Shown: positions 1 to 9,544 of the stretch, piece after piece
Position numbering within the stretch: the stretch's first letter is position 1
How the letters are laid out: every line of letters starts with the position of its first letter
Origin: Bacteroidales bacterium
GTDB lineage: Bacteria > Bacteroidota > Bacteroidia > Bacteroidales > UBA10428
Length of the DNA: 49,759 bases
Reading direction: 5' to 3'
Assembly: GCA_016926205.1 (NCBI GenBank)
Contig: JAFGPB010000067.1
Span: 1 to 49,759 of the forward strand
Translations under genes and position numbers: made by a program
The notes under the pieces: model-generated
The model's database searches: none
The model's input: only the letters and a program-made list of their open reading frames with translations
What the model was told of the DNA's origin: nothing

Positions 1-49
1 ATAACCTGTAATCAGGAACTTCCTGCAATCCAATGAAAGGAACCGGCAA

Positions 50-2287
50 ATGAAGAATTTATGTTGCTGTGGATTTAACTGTTTCTTCAAGATATTGATA
101 CCTCTTTTTTCATATGCACAATCCCCGCAGATCATTCAAAAACTTGAATCCGAACCTTCGCTTGACGGAAATCCTTTTGAGTCCGCATGGAATGAAGTTC
201 AGGCATACCCTATGATCATGCTGAATCCGGTCTCGGGCAACAGTACTTCACAAAAAACGGACCTTAAGATTGGTTACACCGATAAATACCTTTATGTTGC
301 AGGATATATGTTTGACAACGAACCACAAAAGATCCGTGCTGCAAGCAAGGAGCGCGATGACATGAGTCTGAGCAATGACTGGTTCGGGATCGGTCTTGAT
401 ATCTATAATGACAATGAGAATGCCATGTTTTTTTCGACAAATCCTGCAGGACTAAGGTTGGACGCACAGATATTCAATGACGGGCAGGGATCTTTTCCTG
501 TACAGCGTGACTGGAATACAGTCTGGGAAGTTGAGACACTGATCAATGAAAAGGGATGGTTTGCAGAGATGCGCATCCCCCTTTCCAGTCTCCGGTATGT
601 GACGAGTGAAGGAAAAGTCGTCATGGGACTAGGATCCTCGCGGTATATTTCACGACTGGCGGAATGGGATTGTTATCCTCAGATTTCAAATGAATGGGGA
701 TTCTGGAGCTGGGCGAAACCTTCTCAATACCATGATGTGGAATTCCAGGGCATGAACAGCATCAATCCGTTATATTTTTCACCCTACGTGCTGGGCGGAT
801 TTGAACAGAAAACGCTATTGAATGATGCTGAGGACGCTTATGAACCGGAGTCATCATGGGAAAGGCAGGCCGGTATTGAAATCAAATACGGCATCTCCAA
901 GAATTTCACGCTGGATCTGACCGTCAATACAGATTTTGCCCAGGTGGAAGCGGATGACCAGCAGGTCAATCTGACCCGGTTTTCACTGTTTTTCCCCGAA
1001 AAAAGGCAGTTCTTTCTTGAGCGTTCAGGCATATTTGACTTCACATTCGGTTCAACGGGGCAACTGTTTTACAGCAGGAGGATCGGTATTGACAATGGTC
1101 AGATGGTACCCATCTGGGGAGGCCTCAGGCTTACGGGAAGAACAGGTGACTGGGACGTTGGCCTGATGAGTCTGCAGACGGCTTTCCTGAAGGACAATGA
1201 AAAGGATGAGGAAATATTGCCCACCATCAACAATTCGGCTGTCCGGCTGAGGAAGAAAATCAATCTGAACAGCAACTCCTATCTGGGCGGACTGGTCACT
1301 TCCAGGATCGATGCGCACGGAAGTTACAACATCGGATATGGATTCGATGCCATTTTAAATCTGTTCAGAAATGATTACCTGAATATCGTACTGGCGCGAA
1401 CGAGCGATACTGCAAAAAACGAACATCCTATCCTGAGCCCTTCCAAGATTTACATGCAATGGGAAAGGCGCACTTATCAGGGTTTAAGCTATGATCTGAA
1501 TTATACACAGGCAGGATCCAAATACAATCCCGAAATGGGATTTGAATACAGGAAGGATTTCACACGTTATGGCGGCATACTTCGTTATGGTTGGATTCCC
1601 GGAGATCAGTCCAGATTCCTGAAACGGTACCAGATAGGTTTAAATTCCTACATCTATTTCAGAAATCTGCACCATCAGGTCGAAACAGCAAGGATTACAC
1701 CTTCATACCAGTTCATCACCAAAAAAGACCATGGTTTCACAATGAGCATTCCGATACAGTACGAAAATTTTACAGATGATTTCTACCTGTCTTCCGATGC
1801 ATACATACCTGCAGGTGATTATACTTTTTTTGAGTTTCAATTTGATTATTCCTCACCAGCCGGTGACATCCTGTATTGGGAATCATCCGTTTCATCAGGC
1901 AGATATTATGACGGCTGGAAGAATTCATTTGCAGTCAGTTCATCCATTGTGCCGGAAGAAAGCTGGAACATCGATCTGGGTTACGAAGTGAACCGGATCA
2001 ACTTTAATTCAAGGGAACAGAAATTTCTTTCGCACCTTGCCAATATCAGGATCCTGTATATGTATTCAATATCCACTTCCGCATCCAGTTTTTTGCAATA
2101 TAACAGTCTGAACAAAAGAATCATCTGGAATGTCAGGTTTCATTATAATCCAAAAGAAGGGAATGATTTTTACGTTGTATACAATGACAACCTGAATGTA
2201 GGCAGGACTGCGGTCCAGCCCGAGCTCCCCTTCAGCAACCAGCGGACCGTACTGTTAAAATATACCCATACCTTCAGGGTCAGGTAA
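50..2287 (+). CDS. DUF5916 outer-membrane protein with CBM9-like N-terminal domain
   Basis: This 745-residue protein opens with a hydrophobic stretch ending near SYAQ, which reads as a signal peptide. Residues about 30-220 resemble the carbohydrate-binding family 9-like domain seen in this family (SLDGNPFESAWNEV, then LKIGYTDKYLYVAGY). The hallmark DUF5916 block follows near residues 290-335 (DFAQVEADDQQVNLTRF, FFPEKRQFFLERS). The remainder alternates short aromatic strands, as in an outer-membrane beta-barrel, and ends in FRVR. The family is common in Bacteroidota. A role in binding or uptake of a glycan or peptide is often assumed but not shown, and I assign no substrate. Only 49 bases precede the start, so its promoter cannot be judged. 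Confidence 0.85.
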   Translation: MKNLCCCGFNCFFKILIPLFSYAQSPQIIQKLESEPSLDGNPFESAWNEVQAYPMIMLNPVSGNSTSQKTDLKIGYTDKYLYVAGYMFDNEPQKIRAASKERDDMSLSNDWFGIGLDIYNDNENAMFFSTNPAGLRLDAQIFNDGQGSFPVQRDWNTVWEVETLINEKGWFAEMRIPLSSLRYVTSEGKVVMGLGSSRYISRLAEWDCYPQISNEWGFWSWAKPSQYHDVEFQGMNSINPLYFSPYVLGGFEQKTLLNDAEDAYEPESSWERQAGIEIKYGISKNFTLDLTVNTDFAQVEADDQQVNLTRFSLFFPEKRQFFLERSGIFDFTFGSTGQLFYSRRIGIDNGQMVPIWGGLRLTGRTGDWDVGLMSLQTAFLKDNEKDEEILPTINNSAVRLRKKINLNSNSYLGGLVTSRIDAHGSYNIGYGFDAILNLFRNDYLNIVLARTSDTAKNEHPILSPSKIYMQWERRTYQGLSYDLNYTQAGSKYNPEMGFEYRKDFTRYGGILRYGWIPGDQSRFLKRYQIGLNSYIYFRNLHHQVETARITPSYQFITKKDHGFTMSIPIQYENFTDDFYLSSDAYIPAGDYTFFEFQFDYSSPAGDILYWESSVSSGRYYDGWKNSFAVSSSIVPEESWNIDLGYEVNRINFNSREQKFLSHLANIRILYMYSISTSASSFLQYNSLNKRIIWNVRFHYNPKEGNDFYVVYNDNLNVGRTAVQPELPFSNQRTVLLKYTHTFRVR

Positions 2288-2420
2288 ATCATGCATTGAT
2301 ATTTTTTGTATATTCAGCGGTTTAAATGTATCGATGTCATCTGTTGTTTTCTGAAACTGATGGCTTCAGTTCATTGAATATTACATTGCAATCTGAATGA
2401 TTAACCAATGACTTGCTGGT

Positions 2421-3257
2421 ATGAAAACAAAATGTATAAACAATTTTTTGCTGATCCTGCTGAGCTTCTCACTACTTCCGGTCAGCTTGACATGTCAGGC
2501 ACAGCAGGGAAACGAAGATTATGAGCCCCGCGTCGGACAGGCAGGCAAAGACGTGGTCTGGGTACCCACACCGCAGGCGCTTGTGGACAAAATGCTTGAG
2601 ATTGCTGAAGTCACGCCGCAGGATTACGTGATCGACCTCGGCTCGGGAGACGGCCGGACTGTGATCACGGCAGCAAAACTGGGTGCCAGGGCTACCGGTA
2701 TAGAATACAATCCCGATATGGTTGCACTCTCAAAAAAGAATGCCATCAGCGCCGGTGTGGGTAATAAAACCGAATTCATTCAGGCAGACCTGTTCGAGAC
2801 CGACCTGTCACAAGCCACCGTAATCACAATGTTTCTCCTGCCGGATATCAACCTTCGTTTGCGTCCCAGAATCCTTGACCTGAAGCCGGGCACACGTATT
2901 GTATCCAATACTTTTACCATGCAGGACTGGGAAGCAGACATGACGGTACGGCTTGAGGAAGATTGCACAAGCTGGTGCACTGCCCTGCTCTGGATCGTAC
3001 CGGCGAAAGTTGACGGGACCTGGAGGCTGGGAAACGGAGAACTTGAGCTCACCCAGGAATTCCAGATGTTAAGGGGAACTCTGACATTTGAAGGGACCGA
3101 AATTACACTGACAGACGGAAAGCTGCGGGGTGTTGAGATCACTTTCAATGCCGACGGGGCTATCTATGCAGGCAGTGTAAACGGAAATACAATGACGGGG
3201 ACCATACAGGCAGACGGTAATGTGTACAAATGGTCAGCCACCCGGATAAGCAATTGA
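2421..3257 (+). CDS. Exported class I SAM-dependent methyltransferase-like protein
   Basis: The 278-residue product starts with a clear signal peptide (basic MKTK, hydrophobic run, cleavage probably near CQAQ). A Rossmann methyltransferase core follows: motif I is VIDLGSGDGR (about residues 72-81) and the acidic ribose-binding position is in GIEYNPD. A beta-rich C-terminal region of about 75 residues (WRLGNGELELTQ to the end) is not part of the methyltransferase fold. Export is odd because S-adenosylmethionine is cytoplasmic. The protein may be periplasmic with an altered ligand, or the leader may be a membrane anchor. The substrate is unknown. It is flanked by unrelated genes on the same strand with gaps over 100 bases, so it is probably monocistronic. 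Confidence 0.75.
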   Translation: MKTKCINNFLLILLSFSLLPVSLTCQAQQGNEDYEPRVGQAGKDVVWVPTPQALVDKMLEIAEVTPQDYVIDLGSGDGRTVITAAKLGARATGIEYNPDMVALSKKNAISAGVGNKTEFIQADLFETDLSQATVITMFLLPDINLRLRPRILDLKPGTRIVSNTFTMQDWEADMTVRLEEDCTSWCTALLWIVPAKVDGTWRLGNGELELTQEFQMLRGTLTFEGTEITLTDGKLRGVEITFNADGAIYAGSVNGNTMTGTIQADGNVYKWSATRISN

Positions 3258-3362
3258 ACACAAGATCCGGCATTACAATTCCTGAAACCCGGAAACACAT
3301 GTTGTCCGGCAGGAAATATCTTTATTTGCAGTCCGTTTCAACACACCATAAACTTTAACACC

Positions 3363-4517
3363 ATGCACCCACATAACATTCTCATGATCGTCTTTTTTAT
3401 CCTGGCACCGATCGCCATTATTTATCTTGAAAGCAAATTTTCAGTTGTGAAAAAGATCGGAGCGGTACTGATATGCTATGCCATTGGCCTGATCATAGGC
3501 AATTCCGGACTGCTGCATGAGGGAGCCTACAAGTACCAGGACCTGCTTTCCCAGGTTACTGTCCCGCTTGCATTGCCGCTGATCCTTTTTTCGATGGACG
3601 TGAAAAGATGGTTCAAGCTGGCTGGTGCTGCGATCACTTCACTGTTGATCGGGGTTTTCACTGTCGTGGTGATGATCTTTGCGGGCTACTGGATCTTCAA
3701 AGGCAGCATTGATGAGATCTGGCAGGTGTCCGGAATGCTGGTGGGCATTTATACCGGAGGAACTCCCAATATGGCAGCCATCAAGACCGCACTGAATGTG
3801 AACAATGAATTGTATATCATGACCCATACCTACGAAGTGGCTCTGGGGGCTGTTTACCTGTTGTTTATTTTATCGATCGGACAAAAAGTATTCCTTCTAT
3901 TCCTGCCCCCGTTTAAAAGTCCGGAAATACATGGGCCTACCGTTATGAATGCAGAAATCGAGGAAGAATTCGAATCCTATGAAGGATTTTTCGGCAAGAA
4001 GACATTTTTCCCTTTATTGGCAGCTTTCGGCCTGTCCGTTGCGATACTCGGCATCAGTTATTTCATCGGGACCCTTGTGCCGGAAGATTACTCGACCGCG
4101 GTAACCATTTTGCTCATCACCACGTTCGGCATTGCATTTTCATTTGTTCCCGGGGTGAAAACCATCAAAAAAACATTTCAGCTTGGAATGTATATCATTC
4201 TGATATTCTGTATAGTGGTATCTTCCATGGCGGATATCAAACAGCTTGCCAACATATCCGTCTCATTGTTCTATTACGTGGGACTCGCCATGTTCGGATC
4301 TCATATTCTGCATGCATTCATTGCGCGGTTCTTTAAGATCGATGCAGACACGGTAATTATATCCGGAAGCGCACTGATCTGTTCCCCCCCGTTCGTACCT
4401 GTTGTCGCCGGTGCCCTGAAAAACAGGGAGGTGATCCTGACCGGACTGACTGTCGGGATTGTCGGATATGCCATCGGAAATTATCTGGGTGTCTTTATTG
4501 CTTATTTCCTGAGGTAA
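3363..4517 (+). CDS. DUF819 family integral membrane protein
   Basis: This 384-residue polytopic protein has about ten hydrophobic segments and a charged cytoplasmic-type loop near residues 185-220 (NAEIEEEFESYEG). The sequence near residues 125-150 (GIYTGGTPNMAAIKTAL) is typical of DUF819, a family related to YjcL and to sodium-dependent carboxylate-type carriers. The second half has the matching SALICSPPFVPVVAGAL segment, which suggests an inverted-repeat transporter fold. The substrate is not known. The ATG at 3363 follows an A-rich leader without a Shine-Dalgarno sequence, as is usual in this phylum. Confidence 0.85.
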   Translation: MHPHNILMIVFFILAPIAIIYLESKFSVVKKIGAVLICYAIGLIIGNSGLLHEGAYKYQDLLSQVTVPLALPLILFSMDVKRWFKLAGAAITSLLIGVFTVVVMIFAGYWIFKGSIDEIWQVSGMLVGIYTGGTPNMAAIKTALNVNNELYIMTHTYEVALGAVYLLFILSIGQKVFLLFLPPFKSPEIHGPTVMNAEIEEEFESYEGFFGKKTFFPLLAAFGLSVAILGISYFIGTLVPEDYSTAVTILLITTFGIAFSFVPGVKTIKKTFQLGMYIILIFCIVVSSMADIKQLANISVSLFYYVGLAMFGSHILHAFIARFFKIDADTVIISGSALICSPPFVPVVAGALKNREVILTGLTVGIVGYAIGNYLGVFIAYFLR

Positions 4518-4535
4518 TTGCAAAGCAATTTGGAC

Positions 4536-4567
4536 TTGATATAAATGATCCGGATTTTGTATCTTTG
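4536..4567 (+). promoter_or_regulatory. Bacteroidota-type promoter for the E2-E1-flavodoxin operon
   Basis: A -33 TTG (4536-4538) and a perfect -7 TATCTTTG (4560-4567) are separated by 21 bases, matching the phylum consensus TTTG/TAnnTTTG. Transcription should start near 4573. This rules out the in-frame TTG at 4570 as a start and supports the ATG at 4597. Confidence 0.8.
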
Positions 4568-4596
4568 CATTGTCAGTAAAATATAATCAGGAAATT

Positions 4597-5931
4597 ATGG
4601 CTGATTTCAATCTGGTAATGCCAAAAATGGGAGAAAGTGTCCAGGATGCCACCATTACCAAATGGATGGTAAAAGCCGGTGATGTGGTGAAGGAAGATGA
4701 TGTGCTGCTGGAGATCGCCACCGATAAGGTTGATACAGAAATCCCCTCACCTGTAGCGGGTGAAATAACTAAACTTTTATTTTCAGAGGGATCGACCGTT
4801 CCTGTTGGAGAAGTTATTGCCATCATCAATACGGAAGGAAAACCGGAAAGCCAGGAAACCGTTCCGGAAACATCAAAAGCCAGTGCCTCCGGTTCCGGAC
4901 CATCACGGAAAAAAACCGGAGAAGCAGTAACGGAACCTGCAGTTGAACCCTCACGGGAGCCTTCCGGAACTGGGAAAACCGGACAAAAAAGAACGACCGG
5001 AGGAAAATCAGGAGAGAAGTTCTACTCCCCTTTGGTCAGGAACATTGCTCAAAAAGAAAATATCACGGTTTCAGAACTTGACGCAATACAGGGAAGCGGT
5101 ATAAACGGCCGTGTCAGGAAACAGGATGTTCTGGACTATATTCAGGCACGGGGCAAAGAGAAGAAACCTCCTGCAGCGGTCCCGACCGGAAAACCAGCCG
5201 GCATGAAAACAGAAATCCGGGAAGGTGACCGGATCGTGGAAATGGACCGTATGCGCAGGATCATTGCCGATCATATGGTCATGTCGAAACACACTTCTCC
5301 CCATGTCACAAGTTTCATTGAGGCAGATGTCACCAATCTTGTCCTTTGGCGCAACAAGGTGAAAGATGAGTTTCTGAAAAGGGAAAACCAGAAGATCACC
5401 TTTATGCCAGTATTCGTCGAGGCTACTGCGGGTGCATTAAAAGAATTCGCAGGAGTGAACGCTTCTGTCGACGGAAACAATATTGTGCTCAGGAAGGACA
5501 TCAACATCGGTTTTGCCGTAGCCCTGGAATCCGGCAACCTCATTGTTCCGGTGATCAAACATACGGACCAGAGGAGTCTTGTGGGGCTGACCATCGAATT
5601 AAACCGGCTTGCGGATGCTGCAAGAAAGAACAGCCTGACTCCGGATGAGATCCAGGGAGGAACCTTCACGATCACCAATTTCGGAACATTCCGGAACCTT
5701 ACCGGGACTCCCATCATTCATCAGCCCCAGGCAGCCATACTTGGCACGGGAGCCATTGAAAAGAAACCCGCTGTGCTGGAAACCCCCTCAGGTGATGTGA
5801 TTGCCATCCGGCATAAAATGATCCTTTCATTGTCCTATGACCACCGAATCATTGACGGGGCCCTGGGCGGAGCTTTCCTCCGCAGACTGGCCGATCTCCT
5901 GGAAGAATTTGATCTGAACAGGACCATTTAA
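4597..5931 (+). CDS. 2-oxoacid dehydrogenase E2 component (dihydrolipoamide acyltransferase)
   Basis: This is the E2 core of a branched-chain-type 2-oxoacid dehydrogenase complex. It moves acyl groups from E1 to coenzyme A on a swinging lipoyl arm in the cytoplasm. From the ATG at 4597 the protein is 444 residues. The lipoyl domain spans about 2-78, with the lipoylated Lys44 in EIATDKVDTE. A Pro/Ser/Thr-rich linker follows, then a peripheral subunit-binding domain (about 139-182, YSPLVRNIAQKENI), a second linker and the catalytic domain (about 210-444) with DHRIIDG near the C-terminus. The E1 gene follows after 29 bases, so the two form an operon. No E3 (lipoamide dehydrogenase) gene is in the window. 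The acyl substrate cannot be fixed from sequence; branched-chain oxoacids are the likely choice. Confidence 0.93.
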   Translation: MADFNLVMPKMGESVQDATITKWMVKAGDVVKEDDVLLEIATDKVDTEIPSPVAGEITKLLFSEGSTVPVGEVIAIINTEGKPESQETVPETSKASASGSGPSRKKTGEAVTEPAVEPSREPSGTGKTGQKRTTGGKSGEKFYSPLVRNIAQKENITVSELDAIQGSGINGRVRKQDVLDYIQARGKEKKPPAAVPTGKPAGMKTEIREGDRIVEMDRMRRIIADHMVMSKHTSPHVTSFIEADVTNLVLWRNKVKDEFLKRENQKITFMPVFVEATAGALKEFAGVNASVDGNNIVLRKDINIGFAVALESGNLIVPVIKHTDQRSLVGLTIELNRLADAARKNSLTPDEIQGGTFTITNFGTFRNLTGTPIIHQPQAAILGTGAIEKKPAVLETPSGDVIAIRHKMILSLSYDHRIIDGALGGAFLRRLADLLEEFDLNRTI

Positions 5932-5960
5932 ACAATTGTTACTATAAAAGACCATAACAT

Positions 5961-8006
5961 ATGACTGAAATACCCAAACGGTTCAGTATAAAAACAACGG
6001 ACAGGAAAACGCTCAGCAGGTGGTTTCACCTTTTGGTCCTTGGCCGGGCACTGGACAACAGGGCTCCCAATTATCTGAAACAGGCCATAGGATGGTCATA
6101 CCATGCGCCCTATGCCGGCCATGACGGAATCCAGCTTGCCATAGGACAGGTATTTGACCGCAGTACCGACCACCTGTTTCCCTATTACAGGGATATGCTT
6201 ACCTGTCTCTCAGCAGGACTCACAGCCGAGGAGATCATACTGAACGGTCTGTCGAAAGACACCGATATCGCAAGCGGAGGAAGACACATGTCAAATCATT
6301 TTGCAAAACCGGAATGGAACATACACAATGTTTCCTCATGCACCGGAAATCATGCCCAGCATGCAACGGGCGTCGGCCGGGCAATGAAAAAATACAGGCA
6401 CAAGGGCGTGGCAATCTGTTCCCAGGGTGAATCTTCGGTTTCTGAGGGATATGTGTACGAAGCGATCAACGGCGCATCAAACGAACAGTTGCCCGTTGTT
6501 TTTGTAATTCAGGACAACGGGTACGGAATTTCCGTACCCAAGGCAGATCAGACGGCAAACCGCAAGGTAGCCAACAATTTCAGAGGATTCAAGAACCTGC
6601 GCATCATACACTGTAACGGAAAGGATGTGTTCGATTCCATGAATGCCCTCGCGGAAGCAAAGGAATGGGTATTAAAAAACCAGAAACCCTGCATTGTACA
6701 AGCCAATTGTGTGCGCATTCATTCCCATTCGAATTCAGACCGGCATGAGCTCTATCGTGATGATTACGAGCTCAATTATGTGAGCGAATACGATCCTGTC
6801 GGCAAATTCAGGCGTCTGCTGCTGAGGTATAAAAGGTTCACCGAAGATGAACTGAAAGCCATTGAAGAAAAGGTGAAGAAAGAAGTCCTGGAATCGCACA
6901 AAAAAGCTATGGCGGCACCTGATCCGGATCCTGCTTCCATCCGTAATTTTATCCTGCCCGAACCTTACCAGGCAGCCGCATATCCTGAAGGAACACATGT
7001 TCATGACGGACCGAAGAAGAAGCTCATAGAAGCCCTGAACGAAACCCTGAAAGCTGAATTCAGGCACAATCCCGATACATATTTGTGGGGACAGGATATC
7101 GCCCATAAAGAAAAAGGCGGCATTTTTAATGTTTCCAAAGGCATGCAACAGGAATTCGGCCGGGAAAGGGTATTTAATGCTCCCATTGCAGAGGACTTCA
7201 TCATGGGAACGGCTAACGGAATGTCAAGGTTTGACAAAAAAATACGGATTGTTGTCGAGGGTGCCGAATTTGCGGATTATTTCTGGCCTGCCATGGAACA
7301 GCTTGTAGGTTCCACACACGATTACTGGAGATCCAAAGGTCAGTTCTCTCCGAACATAACCGTCAGGCTAGCTTCGGGGGGGTACATCGGAGGAGGTCTG
7401 TACCATTCACAGACGATCGAGGGCGCTTTGTCAACACTGCCCGGAATCCGTATCGTCTATCCTTCATTTGCTGATGACGCTGCCGGATTGCTGCGTACAA
7501 GCATCAGGAGTGAAGGACTCACCCTGTTTATGGAACCGAAAGCATTATACAATGCACCGGTCGCTGCAACTCCCGTTCCCGATGATTTTGAAGTCCCGTT
7601 CGGCAAAGCCCGGATCAGGCTTTCAGGAAACGACCTGTCGGTCATCACATACGGGAATACAACCCACATGTGCATCGAAGCAGCCAGAAAGCTTTCTGAG
7701 GAATCAGAATACAGCATTGAGGTCGTGGACATACGTTCACTCGTTCCCCTCGACCGGGAAGCCGTCATCCGGTCGGTTAAAAAAACAGGGAAAGCCCTGG
7801 TCGTTCATGAAGATAAGGTATTTTCCGGTTTCGGAGCCGAGCTGGCTGCCATCATAACGGATGCGGCTTTTGAATTCCTTGACGGACCGGTCAGGAGGGT
7901 CGGATCAACATTCACACCGGTCGGTTTTAACCGCATTCTCGAGAAAGCAATCCTGCCTGACACGGAAAAGATCCTTTCAGCGATGAAAGCACTTCTTGAT
8001 TACTGA
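5961..8006 (+). CDS. Fused E1 alpha-beta subunit of 2-oxoacid dehydrogenase
   Basis: This 681-residue protein joins the thiamine-diphosphate-dependent E1 alpha and beta subunits in one chain, an arrangement common in Bacteroidota. The alpha part covers about residues 15-310. Its cofactor motif runs from QGESSVSEG to IQDN, with GE in place of the usual GD. The beta part covers about 345-681 (LWGQDIAHKEKGGIF, NAPIAEDFIMGTANGMS, then the transketolase C-terminal domain LVVHEDKVFSGFGAEL). It decarboxylates a 2-oxoacid and passes the acyl group to the E2 encoded just upstream. The fused form and sequence style suit the branched-chain oxoacid enzyme better than pyruvate dehydrogenase, but this is inference. 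Confidence 0.92.
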   Translation: MTEIPKRFSIKTTDRKTLSRWFHLLVLGRALDNRAPNYLKQAIGWSYHAPYAGHDGIQLAIGQVFDRSTDHLFPYYRDMLTCLSAGLTAEEIILNGLSKDTDIASGGRHMSNHFAKPEWNIHNVSSCTGNHAQHATGVGRAMKKYRHKGVAICSQGESSVSEGYVYEAINGASNEQLPVVFVIQDNGYGISVPKADQTANRKVANNFRGFKNLRIIHCNGKDVFDSMNALAEAKEWVLKNQKPCIVQANCVRIHSHSNSDRHELYRDDYELNYVSEYDPVGKFRRLLLRYKRFTEDELKAIEEKVKKEVLESHKKAMAAPDPDPASIRNFILPEPYQAAAYPEGTHVHDGPKKKLIEALNETLKAEFRHNPDTYLWGQDIAHKEKGGIFNVSKGMQQEFGRERVFNAPIAEDFIMGTANGMSRFDKKIRIVVEGAEFADYFWPAMEQLVGSTHDYWRSKGQFSPNITVRLASGGYIGGGLYHSQTIEGALSTLPGIRIVYPSFADDAAGLLRTSIRSEGLTLFMEPKALYNAPVAATPVPDDFEVPFGKARIRLSGNDLSVITYGNTTHMCIEAARKLSEESEYSIEVVDIRSLVPLDREAVIRSVKKTGKALVVHEDKVFSGFGAELAAIITDAAFEFLDGPVRRVGSTFTPVGFNRILEKAILPDTEKILSAMKALLDY

Positions 8007-8041
8007 TCCAGCATACAACACAATCATTAAGATAATTACAA

Positions 8042-8551
8042 GTGAAAAAAATCGGGCTCATTTACAGTTTCAATACAAACAAGACATCCCAGGCCGCCAA
8101 AAAGATCGCAAAGGAAATCGGGGATCAGAATATCAGTCATGTCAATGCTGAAAACATCACTGAAAAAGAGTTTTTAAAATTTGACCTGATCATGCTGGGT
8201 GTACCCACATGGTTTGACGGAGAGCTCCCCAATTACTGGGATGAATTTGTTCCCGCACTGGAAGACATGGACCTTAAAGGAAAAACCTGCGCTGTTTTTG
8301 GCAATGGTGACCAGAAGGGATATCCCGAAAACTTTGTCGACGGCATCGGGATTATGGCAGACCTCCTGGAAAGTCGTGGCGCAAAACTGGCTGGTTTTAC
8401 CTCTGTTGAAGGGTATCAGTTTGAAGGTTCAAAAGCAGTTCGTGGGGATCAGTTTACCGGACTCGCACTGGATTTTGAAAATCAGGGGAAGGAGATCAAC
8501 AGCCGCATCAAAAACTGGGTCAAGCAGCTCAGACAGGAACTCGGTATTTAA
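8042..8551 (+). CDS. fldA: Flavodoxin
   Basis: This 169-residue protein begins at a GTG 35 bases after the E1 stop and appears to be the last gene of the dehydrogenase operon. The FMN phosphate loop is SFNTNKTS (about residues 9-16), in the position of the usual TxTGxT but with Asn in place of Gly. The flavin-stacking Trp lies in LGVPTWFDGELPNYWDEF, and the second isoalloxazine loop is FGNGDQKGYPENFVDG. The length and the inserted loop near residues 115-140 fit long-chain flavodoxins. These are small cytoplasmic carriers that substitute for ferredoxin. Its position beside an NAD-linked oxidoacyl complex is unusual. Confidence 0.9.
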   Translation: MKKIGLIYSFNTNKTSQAAKKIAKEIGDQNISHVNAENITEKEFLKFDLIMLGVPTWFDGELPNYWDEFVPALEDMDLKGKTCAVFGNGDQKGYPENFVDGIGIMADLLESRGAKLAGFTSVEGYQFEGSKAVRGDQFTGLALDFENQGKEINSRIKNWVKQLRQELGI

Positions 8552-8655
8552 TACTGCTGAAGGGTTTTCATTTCCCCGTTCAATTGATCCCGAAACCGAA
8601 CCGCATTCGGGTGCATACCCGGAACCCGGAATCAATCCCGTTGCGACTCCCCTCT

Positions 8656-9300
8656 TTACTTCCAGTCCATCTGCGCTGCAACCATCAATGATTCCGGGAA
8701 GGGTTCAAAAATGCCTTCCAAAGCTTCCTTTGCTCCGGTATCCAGCCACAGTTTTTCATTTTCGGGAGAAAGGATCACCGGCATCCGTTTTTTGATGTTG
8801 TGGATCTCTTCCATCATGGGATTGGCCCTGGTCGTGATCACGGTGAATGTGGGGATCACCTCTCCCGTATCACGGTTTGTCCACCGGTCGAAAAGACCCG
8901 CCAGCGCAAATGCCTGCCGGTCCCTTAAACCGATATAATAAGGAATCTTCTCCCTGCCCGCGGTATGCCATTCATAAAATCCGTTGGTCAGCACCAGGCA
9001 ATGTTTCCGGTTCAGCAGACTGCGGTAGGAAGGTTTTTCGGACAAAGACTCCGACCTGGCATTAAAGGTTTTCATCCGGATGTTTTGCGCCCCGTCAGGA
9101 TCTTTTATCCAGTAAGGTATCAGTCCCCAGTAAAACAGACTGATATCCTCAGGCCGGTCGCTCGTGATAACGGGCAGCACCGGCAGTGAAAATGCACTGA
9201 TCCTGTTGCCGGGCTGATACCCTGAAGGATCATTAAACCTGGCGCCAAAACGACGTTCAAGCTCTTCCCGTGTCAGGTCAATCTTGATTGTGTAACACAT
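8656..9300 (-). CDS. SRAP/HMCES-family abasic-site DNA-protein crosslink protein (YedK-like)
   Basis: This 214-residue protein starts with MC, so removal of Met exposes Cys2. In this family Cys2 forms a thiazolidine link to abasic sites in single-stranded DNA and shields them from breakage. Other active-site residues are present: Asn80 (FNARSE), Glu110 (FYEW) and His167 (IHNIKKRMPVIL). In many homologues the His sits two residues before RMP; here three extra residues intervene. The neighbouring genes are unrelated, and it converges on the flavodoxin gene 104 bases away. I saw no LexA-type box upstream. Confidence 0.9.
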   Translation of the reverse strand: MCYTIKIDLTREELERRFGARFNDPSGYQPGNRISAFSLPVLPVITSDRPEDISLFYWGLIPYWIKDPDGAQNIRMKTFNARSESLSEKPSYRSLLNRKHCLVLTNGFYEWHTAGREKIPYYIGLRDRQAFALAGLFDRWTNRDTGEVIPTFTVITTRANPMMEEIHNIKKRMPVILSPENEKLWLDTGAKEALEGIFEPFPESLMVAAQMDWK

Positions 9301-9544
9301 TTCGCGAAAATAATATCAGCTGAACTCAGATTTCAGTTCAGGCACCGGACATCCCTCATCAATCCCGCCGAATTTGTTTTTCATGACTGCCCCCTGTGAT
9401 TCATAGGATAAAGATACTTATAAAATAGTTCGCGTGAAATGTTGCATGGTGGTATTGTTTACCCAAAACATTTTAACTTTGGCTTTTCGTTCATACAAAA
9501 GCTGTGATTTGTACAGACCGGTCATTCATTCATAACCCGTAACC

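Noticed and set aside
4570-4596. Upstream TTG start giving nine extra residues on the E2 protein
   Set aside because: It lies at or before the predicted transcription start, and the lipoyl domain begins normally at MADFNLVMPKMGES.
8600-8625. GC-rich hairpin between flavodoxin and SRAP genes
   Set aside because: The stem is short and imperfect with no T-run on either strand, so a terminator call is not supported.
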